Shown here: positions 58,754 through 64,000 of the stretch, piece after piece
Position numbering within the stretch: the stretch's first letter is position 1
Layout: the number at the start of each line of letters is the position of its first letter
Program-made: the position numbers and the translations under genes
The notes under the pieces: generated by a model
What the model saw: the letters and a program-made list of their open reading frames with translations, nothing else
Databases searched by the model: none
What the model was told of the DNA's origin: nothing
Assembly: GCF_026340255.1 (NCBI RefSeq)
Contig: NZ_JAPEPJ010000001.1
Location: forward strand, 3,837,001-3,901,000
Direction of reading: 5' to 3'
DNA from: Streptomyces sp. NBC_01408
GTDB taxonomy: Bacteria; Actinomycetota; Actinomycetes; Streptomycetales; Streptomycetaceae
DNA: 64,000 bases

Positions 58754-60193
58754 ATGAGTGACCGCACCTTGACCGAGGCTCCCGCCCCGGCGTCTTCCCG
58801 CCATGTCGACGCCGGTGACGAGGGCTACAGCAAGGACCTCAAGTCCCGCCACATCAACATGATCGCGATCGGCGGGGCAATAGGCACCGGCCTGTTCCTC
58901 GGCGCCGGAGGCCGCCTCGCCGGAGCCGGCCCCTCCCTCGCCATCGCCTACGCGGTGTGCGGCGTCTTCGCCTTCTTCGTCGTCAGGGCCCTCGGCGAGC
59001 TCGTCCTGTACCGCCCCTCCTCGGGAGCCTTCGTCTCCTACGCCCGCGAGTTCATGGGCGAGAAGGGCGCCTACACGGCCGGCTGGCTGTACTTCCTGAA
59101 CTGGTCCACGACCACCGTGGCCGACATCACCGCCGCCGCGACCTACGCGCACTTCTGGTCGATGTTCACGGACGTCCCCCAGTGGGTGCTCGCCTTCATC
59201 GCCCTGGCCGTCGTCCTCACCGCGAACCTGATCTCGGTGAAGTACTTCGGTGAGATGGAGTTCTGGTTCTCCCTGGTCAAGGTCGCCGCCCTGGTGATCT
59301 TCCTGCTGGTCGGCATCTACCTCGTCGCCACCAGCCACGAGATCGGCGGCCACACCCCGGGCCTGTCCACGATCACGGACAACGGCGGCATCTTCCCCTC
59401 CGGCATGCTCCCGATGCTCCTGGTGATCCAGGGCGTGGTCTTCGCGTACGCCTCCGTCGAGCTCTGCGGCGTCGCCGCCGGCGAGACCGAGAGCCCCGAG
59501 AAGATCATGCCCAAGGCGATCAACTCGATCATGTGGCGCGTGGGCCTCTTCTACGTCGGCTCCGTCGTCCTGCTCGCCGTGCTGCTCCCGTACACGGCGT
59601 ACTCCTCCGACCAGAGCCCCTTCGTCACGGTCTTCGACAAGCTCGGCATCCCCGGAGCCGCCGGCGTCATGAACCTGGTCGTCCTGACGGCCGCCCTCTC
59701 CAGCCTGAACTCCGGCCTCTACTCCACCGGCCGGATCCTGCGCTCGATGGCCATGTCCGGCTCCGCCCCGAAGTTCACCGGCGTCATGAACAAGGGCAAG
59801 GTGCCGTACGGCGGCGTCCTCTTCACCGCCGCCTTCGGCGTCGCGGGCGTCGGCCTGAACTACTTCATGCCGAAGGACGCCTTCGAGATCGTCCTGAACT
59901 TCGCCTCCCTGGGCATCCTCGGCACCTGGGCGATGGTCATGATCTGCTCGCTCTTCTTCTGGCACCGCGCGCGCGAGGGCAAGGTCGAACGCCCCGGCTA
60001 CCGCCTGCCCTGGGCCCCGTACACCCAGATCGTCACGCTGGTCTTCCTCGCCACGGTCCTGGTCCTGATGTGGTGCGACGGCGGAGTCGGCCGCACGACG
60101 GTCATGTTCGTCCCGCTCATCGCCGCCGCCCTGGTAGGCGGCTGGTTCCTGGTCCGCGGCCGAGTAGCCGAACTCGCCGCCGCCCGCGACTGA
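58754..60193 (+). CDS. Amino acid permease (AnsP/GabP-like APC family)
   Basis: This 479-residue transporter starts with the AAT-family motif LKSRHINMIAIGGAIGTGLFLGAG and then ELVLYRPSSGAFVSYAREFMGEKGAY. VELCGVAAGETESPEKIMPKAINSIMWR is the conserved cytoplasmic loop. Such permeases take up asparagine, proline, GABA or other neutral amino acids with protons. It follows the structured leader and ends before a strong terminator. Confidence 0.92.
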   Translation: MSDRTLTEAPAPASSRHVDAGDEGYSKDLKSRHINMIAIGGAIGTGLFLGAGGRLAGAGPSLAIAYAVCGVFAFFVVRALGELVLYRPSSGAFVSYAREFMGEKGAYTAGWLYFLNWSTTTVADITAAATYAHFWSMFTDVPQWVLAFIALAVVLTANLISVKYFGEMEFWFSLVKVAALVIFLLVGIYLVATSHEIGGHTPGLSTITDNGGIFPSGMLPMLLVIQGVVFAYASVELCGVAAGETESPEKIMPKAINSIMWRVGLFYVGSVVLLAVLLPYTAYSSDQSPFVTVFDKLGIPGAAGVMNLVVLTAALSSLNSGLYSTGRILRSMAMSGSAPKFTGVMNKGKVPYGGVLFTAAFGVAGVGLNYFMPKDAFEIVLNFASLGILGTWAMVMICSLFFWHRAREGKVERPGYRLPWAPYTQIVTLVFLATVLVLMWCDGGVGRTTVMFVPLIAAALVGGWFLVRGRVAELAAARD

Positions 60194-60221
60194 CGACCGC
60201 GTACCACCCCGCTCCACCCCG

Positions 60222-60259
60222 CACCGCCTCCGGTACCCGCTCGGGTCCCGGAGGCGGTG
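60222..60259 (+). terminator. Terminator after the AnsP-like permease
   Basis: CACCGCCTCCGG (60222-60233) and CCGGAGGCGGTG (60248-60259) form a perfect 12-bp stem with a 14-nt loop, 28 nt behind the stop. Confidence 0.8.
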
Positions 60260-60288
60260 TGCTGTGGTGCGTCTGCGGGTGGAAACGA

Positions 60289-60318
60289 AGAAGGACCCCG
60301 CCGAAGCGGGGTCCTTCT
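60289..60318 (-). terminator. Terminator of the tRNA-Leu transcript
   Basis: AGAAGGACCCCGC (60289-60301) and GCGGGGTCCTTCT (60306-60318) pair perfectly over 13 bp with a 4-nt loop. On the minus strand it stands just after the tRNA and is followed by a T-rich stretch (TCGTTTCC). Confidence 0.85.
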
Positions 60319-60328
60319 CGTCTTGCTC

Positions 60329-60416
60329 TGGTGTCCGAGGGGGGACTTGAACCCCCACGCCCGATAAAGGGCACTAGCACCTCAAGCTAGCGCGTCTGCC
60401 ATTCCGCCACCCGGAC
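60329..60416 (-). tRNA. tRNA-Leu (anticodon GAG)
   Basis: On the minus strand the 88-nt gene reads GTCCGGGTGGCGGAATGGCA at its 5' end, with the acceptor stem GTCCGGG/CTCGGAC closed at 60333-60339 and CCA encoded (60329-60331). The anticodon arm is CTAGC-TTGAGGT-GCTAG, so the anticodon is GAG (leucine CUC/CUU). The long variable arm (TGCCCTTTATCGGGCG) is the class II form expected for leucine, and GTTCAAGTC is the T-loop. No integrated element is seen at its 3' end. Confidence 0.97.
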
Positions 60417-60584
60417 AAGGTGTCTGTCTCGCGTCCCTCGCGGGCCGTTCCGACGTGGAAAACATTACCAAACATTCCGGGGTCCCCGATCACACCCCCC
60501 GACGGCCGGGGATCGCCCTTGGGGAGAGCGGCCCGGAGCGGGAGGATGGGAGCAGTTCGGTACTGATCAGTGGGAGGAAGCAGC

Positions 60585-61910
60585 GTGAGCGAGTCGAGCG
60601 CGGGCAGGACCGTCTCCGGCGAGGACGAGGTCGTCGACCTCTGCCGGGACCTCATCCGGATCGACACCAGCAACTACGGGGACCACTCGGGCCCAGGCGA
60701 GCGCAAGGCGGCGGAGTGGGTCGCCGAGAAGCTCGCCGAGGTCGGGCTGGAGCCGCAGATCTTCGAGTCGCACAAGGGACGGGCCTCGACCGTCGCGCGG
60801 ATCGAGGGGGAGGACCCGTCGCGGCCTGCGCTGCTGATCCACGGGCACACCGACGTGGTTCCGGCCAACGCGGCCGACTGGACGTACGACCCCTTCGCGG
60901 GCGAGATCGCCGACGGGTGCGTGTGGGGCCGCGGCGCCGTCGACATGAAGGACATGGACGCGATGACGCTCGCCGTCGTGCGTGACCGCATGCGCAGCGG
61001 GCGCAAGCCCCCGCGCGACATCGTGCTTGCCTTCCTCGCCGACGAGGAGGCCGGCGGCACCTACGGGGCGCGGCACCTGGTGGACAAGCACCCCGGGCTG
61101 TTCGAGGGCGTGACCGAGGCGATCGGCGAGGTCGGCGGCTTCTCCTTCACGGTCAACGAGAACCTGCGGCTCTACCTCGTCGAGACGGCCCAGAAGGGCA
61201 TGCACTGGATGCGGCTCACGGTGGAGGGCACCGCGGGCCACGGCTCCATGACCAACAACGACAACGCCATCACGGAGCTGTGCGAGGCCGTGGGGCGCCT
61301 GGGCCGCCACCAGTGGCCGGTGCGCGTGACCAAGACCGTACGGCACTTCCTGGACGAGCTCTCGGACGCGCTCGGGACCCCCCTGGACCCGGACAACATG
61401 GACGCGACGCTGGCCAAGCTCGGCGGCATCGCCAAGATGGTCGGCGCGACCCTGCGGAACTCGGCGGCGCCGACCATGCTGGGTGCCGGCTACAAGGTCA
61501 ACGTCATCCCGGGGCAGGCCACCGCGCACGTGGACGGCCGCTTCCTGCCGGGCTACGAGGACGAGTTCTTCGCCGACCTCGACCGGATCCTCGGCCCGCG
61601 CGTGAAGCGGGAGGACGTGCACGGGGACAAGGCCCTGGAGACGGACTTCGACGGAAAGATCGTCGACGCCATGCAGAGCGCCCTGAAGGCGGAGGACCCG
61701 ATCGCGCGGGCCGTCCCGTACATGCTCTCGGGCGGTACGGACGCCAAGTCCTTCGACGACCTCGGCATCCGCTGCTTCGGCTTCGCGCCGCTCCAGCTCC
61801 CGCCGGAGCTGGACTTCGCCGGGATGTTCCACGGGGTGGACGAGCGGGTGCCGGTGGACGGGCTCAAGTTCGGTGTGCGGGTGCTCGACCGATTCATTGA
61901 CAACGCCTGA
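60585..61910 (+). CDS. M20-family peptidase/amidohydrolase
   Basis: This 441-residue metalloenzyme has HGHTDVVP (zinc ligand His88, Asp90), GRGAVDMKD (Asp120), LADEEAGG (catalytic Glu) and AGHGSM with the dimer-domain His. The C-terminal zinc His is probably FHGVDE. It resembles dipeptidases and succinyl-diaminopimelate desuccinylase, but DapE identity is not supported by the neighbours. GGGAGGAAG before GTG 60585 fixes the start over GTG 60570. Confidence 0.93.
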   Translation: MSESSAGRTVSGEDEVVDLCRDLIRIDTSNYGDHSGPGERKAAEWVAEKLAEVGLEPQIFESHKGRASTVARIEGEDPSRPALLIHGHTDVVPANAADWTYDPFAGEIADGCVWGRGAVDMKDMDAMTLAVVRDRMRSGRKPPRDIVLAFLADEEAGGTYGARHLVDKHPGLFEGVTEAIGEVGGFSFTVNENLRLYLVETAQKGMHWMRLTVEGTAGHGSMTNNDNAITELCEAVGRLGRHQWPVRVTKTVRHFLDELSDALGTPLDPDNMDATLAKLGGIAKMVGATLRNSAAPTMLGAGYKVNVIPGQATAHVDGRFLPGYEDEFFADLDRILGPRVKREDVHGDKALETDFDGKIVDAMQSALKAEDPIARAVPYMLSGGTDAKSFDDLGIRCFGFAPLQLPPELDFAGMFHGVDERVPVDGLKFGVRVLDRFIDNA

Positions 61911-61925
61911 GATTCGGATCGGTGT

Positions 61926-61954
61926 GCGCATTCCACTGAGAAGAGTGAATGCGC
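61926..61954. promoter_or_regulatory. Inverted repeat between the M20 peptidase and chpH
   Basis: GCGCATTC (61926-61933) and GAATGCGC (61947-61954) are perfect arms, extended inside by ACT/AGT with one bulged C. It starts 16 nt behind the peptidase stop and 10 nt before the putative chpH -35. It may be a terminator or a developmental operator. Confidence 0.45.
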
Positions 61955-61963
61955 TCATACGCT

Positions 61964-61991
61964 CGTAGCCCTGGTGATGCCTCCTCGTTAC
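61964..61991 (+). promoter_or_regulatory. Candidate sigma-BldN promoter of chpH
   Basis: CGTAGC (61964-61969) and CGTTAC (61986-61991) are spaced by 16 bp. The pair resembles the BldN-type consensus as I recall it (CGTAAC / CGTT-), and BldN is known to drive chaplin genes. The ATG is 48 bp beyond the -10. Confidence 0.45.
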
Positions 61992-61997
61992 AGGTGG

Positions 61998-62020
61998 TGC
62001 GGTCCGCGGCTGGGACCGCA
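61998..62020 (+). promoter_or_regulatory. Stem-loop in the chpH leader
   Basis: TGCGGTCC (61998-62005) and GGACCGCA (62013-62020) form a perfect 8-bp stem with a 7-nt loop, 10 nt before the GGAGGAA ribosome-binding site. It could stabilise this abundant mRNA. Confidence 0.45.
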
Positions 62021-62039
62021 TTGACTACTAGGAGGAACA

Positions 62040-62273
62040 ATGATCAAGAAGGTTGTAGCCGCTGCGGCTGCCACGGGTGGACTCGTTCTCGCGGGTGCGG
62101 GCCTCGCCCACGCCGATGCGGGTGCCCAGGGTGCGGCCGTCGGCTCGCCCGGTGTCCTGTCGGGCAACGTGCTCCAGGTCCCCGTCCACGTGCCGGTGAA
62201 CGTCTGCGGCAACACCGTGAACGTGATCGGCCTGCTGAACCCGGCCTTCGGCAACACCTGCATCAACGCCTGA
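62040..62273 (+). CDS. chpH: Short chaplin ChpH
   Basis: This 77-residue secreted protein forms amphipathic surface films on spores and aerial hyphae. The signal peptide (MIKKVVAAAAATGGLVLAGA...AHA) is followed by one chaplin domain: SPGVLSGNVLQVPVHVPVNV, then CGNTVNVIGLLNPAFGNTC, with the two disulfide cysteines. GGAGGAA lies seven bases before the ATG. It is usually induced at the onset of aerial growth; a BldN-like promoter is upstream and a strong terminator downstream. Confidence 0.97.
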   Translation: MIKKVVAAAAATGGLVLAGAGLAHADAGAQGAAVGSPGVLSGNVLQVPVHVPVNVCGNTVNVIGLLNPAFGNTCINA

Positions 62274-62287
62274 CGCGTCTGAAGTTC

Positions 62288-62321
62288 CGGCCCCGGAGCG
62301 CATTCCAGCGCTCCGGGGCCG
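62288..62321 (+). terminator. Terminator of chpH
   Basis: CGGCCCCGGAGCG (62288-62300) and CGCTCCGGGGCCG (62309-62321) pair perfectly over 13 bp with an 8-nt loop, 15 nt after the stop. GGGCTTTCCGGCCCGG follows. Confidence 0.85.
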
Positions 62322-62432
62322 CCGGGCTTTCCGGCCCGGCTCTCACTTTTCGGCGTACCAGGCGGGGGAGCCTGGAGAGCCAGGCCGCCGGGCGACGGCC
62401 GAAAACACGTACACACCAGGGGACGAGTACAG

Positions 62433-63257
62433 ATGCGACGACCGGCACAGGTCACCAGGAAGACCCTGATCACCATGGCTGCCGCGGGTGGTGTCCTCGC
62501 ACTGGGCGGGGGCTACGCACACGCGGACGCCGACGCTTCGGGGCATGCGGCGAACTCACCGGGCCTGCTGTCCGGGAACACGGTGCAGGCGCCCGTGGAC
62601 GCTCCGGTGAACGCCTGCGGGAACACCGTCACGGTGGTGGGAGGCCTCAACCCGGCCTTCGGGAACGACTGCTCCAACATCTCGCACAAGCCGGGCAAGC
62701 CCCACAAGCCCGGTAAGCCGGGGCATCCCGGCAATCCCGGCAACCCGGGCCACCCCGGTCACCCGGGCGGCGGCGGGGACGAGCCGTGCGACGACCACCC
62801 GGGCCACCCCGGCAACCCGGGTACGCCGCCGGGCGGGAACAACCCCGGGAACCCGGGCGGCGAGAACCCGACCACACCCGGCAACCCCGGTACCCCGGGC
62901 ACGGAGAACCCGACCACTCCCGGGACCCCGGGCACGCCGCCGGGCGGAAACCCCGGCACCCCCACAACCCCCGGTACGCCGGGCACGGAGAACCCGGGCA
63001 CACCGGGTGGCGGCAACCCGGGCACCCCCGGTAACCCCGGCACCCCGGACGGCCCCGGCACCGGTACGCCGGGCACGCCCACCCTCCCCGGCCAGGGTTC
63101 CGTCACTCCCGTGACCCACCCCGGCCCCGGTACCGGCGGCGCACCCGGACTGGCCGCCACCGGCTCCGGTGACGTCCTCACGGCCGGTCTCCCGCTCGCC
63201 GGCGGCCTGCTGCTGGCCGGCGCGGTGCTCTACCGGCGGGCCCGCAGCGCCGCCTGA
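62433..63257 (+). CDS. Wall-anchored chaplin with collagen-like stalk
   Basis: This 274-residue protein has a signal peptide (residues 1-32) and a single chaplin domain (about 33-82; [19 protein letters not shown]). A 150-residue stalk of collagen-like GxP repeats follows ([18 protein letters not shown]), then LAATG, a hydrophobic helix and a basic end. LAxTG is a sortase E signal, so it is linked to peptidoglycan like long chaplins ChpA-C. Those have two chaplin domains, so one domain on a long stalk is unusual. The gene directly follows chpH, in the position of chpC in S. coelicolor as I recall. Confidence 0.9.
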   Translation: MRRPAQVTRKTLITMAAAGGVLALGGGYAHADADASGHAANSPGLLSGNTVQAPVDAPVNACGNTVTVVGGLNPAFGNDCSNISHKPGKPHKPGKPGHPGNPGNPGHPGHPGGGGDEPCDDHPGHPGNPGTPPGGNNPGNPGGENPTTPGNPGTPGTENPTTPGTPGTPPGGNPGTPTTPGTPGTENPGTPGGGNPGTPGNPGTPDGPGTGTPGTPTLPGQGSVTPVTHPGPGTGGAPGLAATGSGDVLTAGLPLAGGLLLAGAVLYRRARSAA

Positions 63258-63271
63258 CGGACGGCTCTCAC

Positions 63272-63301
63272 GACGCGGGTCCCACTCCAGGGGCCCGCGT
63301 C
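63272..63301. terminator. Convergent terminator behind the long chaplin gene
   Basis: GACGCGGG (63272-63279) and CCCGCGTC (63294-63301) form a perfect 8-bp stem, 15 nt after the chaplin stop and overlapping the stop codon of the small minus-strand gene. Confidence 0.6.
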
Positions 63302-63488
63302 ACCACGTTGCGCGGACCTGGCGGATGATCCGGCGGCGCAGCCGCACACGGCGGCTGCCGTCCCGGTGCAGGGTCAGGCGGTCGAGCTCCCAGTTCCCGT
63401 ACTCGGCATGATCGGTCAGCAGGCGCGTCGCCTCCTTGCGAGGAACGCCGCGGGCCACGTACACGTCGACAAATTCGTATTCCGGCAT
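63300..63488 (-). CDS. DUF5703-type small protein
   Basis: This 62-residue basic protein (MPEYEFVDVYVARGVPRKEATRLLTDHAEYGNWELDRLTLHRDGSRR, described by its parts YEFVDVYVARGV, RLLTDHAEYG and WELDRLTLHRDG) matches the DUF5703 family of Streptomyces. Function is unknown. It ends convergently with the long chaplin and lies 47 bp from the divergent next gene. Confidence 0.75.
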   Translation of the reverse strand: MPEYEFVDVYVARGVPRKEATRLLTDHAEYGNWELDRLTLHRDGSRRVRLRRRIIRQVRATW

Positions 63489-63535
63489 CGCATCTATTGT
63501 GCAAGCAGAGCCCTGCTACGGATAGCGTCTGCTCT

Positions 63536-64000
63536 ATGTCTGATGCCGCTCTGCCCACTGTTGCCGAGGTACGCGCCGCCGCCGAGGCGGTCAAGGCCGC
63601 GCTCGACCGTCACCTCGCCGCGGTCGAGAGCAGGACCGGGGACGAGGACCCGGAGGTCTACGCAGCGTTCAACGAACTCGCCGCGGCGGCCGAGGAGTAC
63701 GACGAACTCCTCTACGACCGGTACGACGAGGTCACCCCCTTCGAGATCCCCACCCCCGAGGACGGTGTCCCGTACACCGGGCCCGCCGATCCCACCGCGT
63801 TCAGCGTGCTCATCCGCCGTGACTACGCCGTGGTCGAAGCGCCGCGGCTGATCGCCCAGGCCGAGCGCGTCGCCGCGCACGACCGGGATGCGGAACTCGT
63901 CCAGGACGGTGGCACCGCGGGTGCGCTGGGTGTGCTCTTCGGGGAGTACGAGCCCGACGAGATCGCCTCCCGCTACAAGGAGTTCGGCCTGGAGGAGGGT
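63536..64000 (+). CDS. Hypothetical acidic protein (cut by window edge)
   Basis: The first 155 residues are visible. It begins MSDAALPTVAEVRAAAEAV, is helical and acidic, and contains ESRTGDEDPEVYAAFNELAAAAEEYDELLYDRYDEVTPFE-like stretches (described here by ELAAAAEEYDELLYDRYDEV) and LIRRDYAVVEAPRL. No family is recognised. There is no ribosome-binding site; TAGCGT at 63523-63528 lies seven bases before the ATG, consistent with a leaderless mRNA. Confidence 0.7.
   Translation, partial: MSDAALPTVAEVRAAAEAVKAALDRHLAAVESRTGDEDPEVYAAFNELAAAAEEYDELLYDRYDEVTPFEIPTPEDGVPYTGPADPTAFSVLIRRDYAVVEAPRLIAQAERVAAHDRDAELVQDGGTAGALGVLFGEYEPDEIASRYKEFGLEEG

Noticed and set aside
60329..60416. Attachment site of an integrated element at tRNA-Leu
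   Set aside because: No integrase, excisionase or direct repeat of the tRNA 3' end is found; flanking genes are ordinary chromosomal ones.

Overview
The window is about 64 kb of very high-GC actinobacterial chromosome, almost certainly Streptomyces. Evidence: strong G/C bias at third codon positions, frequent GTG starts, 4-base ATGA/GTGA gene overlaps, a chaplin gene pair, LAxTG sortase signals, a SoxR of the actinobacterial type, and many short GC-rich intergenic repeats. From memory, the order dnaE2 - lipase - LPMO - hmgA - soxR - chaplins matches the S. coelicolor chromosome roughly between SCO1740 and SCO1670; I could not check this. There is no sign of a prophage, ICE, IS element, CRISPR array or large biosynthetic cluster. 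This is core-to-accessory chromosome rich in secreted enzymes, acyl-CoA/aldehyde catabolism and local regulators.

Layout. 1-5.3 kb: the end of a membrane-protein gene, then an SOS-type mutagenesis pair (dnaE2 plus an ImuB-like Y-family protein) behind a LexA-box-like site. 5.3-13.5 kb: a secreted lipase, a wall-anchored AA10 LPMO, a DUF402/GNAT pair, a YtrA-type GntR regulator, an AAA ATPase, a secreted SGNH esterase with a hairpin over its ribosome-binding site, and a membrane Ser/Thr kinase. 13.7-19.7 kb: a small basic protein, a CaiB-type CoA transferase, a DrrAB-like ABC exporter with a divergent TetR regulator, an orphan type ISP C-terminal-domain protein and a 53-residue repeat protein. 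19.7-28.3 kb: a GntR regulator with hmgA, a secreted beta-helix/membrane fusion, and a coupled lipoprotein / Pro-Thr-rich ORF / polytopic membrane protein / TetR set. 28.6-32.7 kb: a molybdopterin oxidoreductase and a CitMHS-type transporter.

32.7-39.6 kb: aldehyde dehydrogenase, alcohol dehydrogenase, TetR and acyl-CoA dehydrogenase, tied together by a shared dyad. Then a YiaA-type protein, a TetR/MaoC pair sharing a 14-mer, and soxR. 39.6-44 kb: a BKACE-like protein overlapping a zinc-ribbon protein, an alpha/beta hydrolase and a Tat-exported NamZ-type muramidase. 44-53.4 kb: a second acyl-CoA catabolic locus (SDR, acyl-CoA synthetase with a large repeat insertion, TetR, acyl-CoA dehydrogenase, phosphotransferase), with one identical 15-mer upstream of both divergent operons. 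It is followed by an MBL hydrolase, a His-rich metal-binding protein, two DUF202 membrane proteins and a NUDIX hydrolase. 53.4-64 kb: a KsdD-like flavoprotein, an ASCH protein, a repeat-rich helical protein, two amino-acid permeases, tRNA-Leu(GAG), an M20 peptidase, the chaplins and two small or hypothetical genes.

The clearest local logic is regulatory. Four separate sets of matching sites let individual TetR proteins be assigned to adjacent catabolic or export genes. The most unusual genes are the repeat-expanded acyl-CoA synthetase, the single-domain chaplin with a collagen-like stalk, the orphan ISP-C protein, the His-rich duplicated protein, and the coupled lipoprotein/membrane-protein set with a low-complexity ORF between them.
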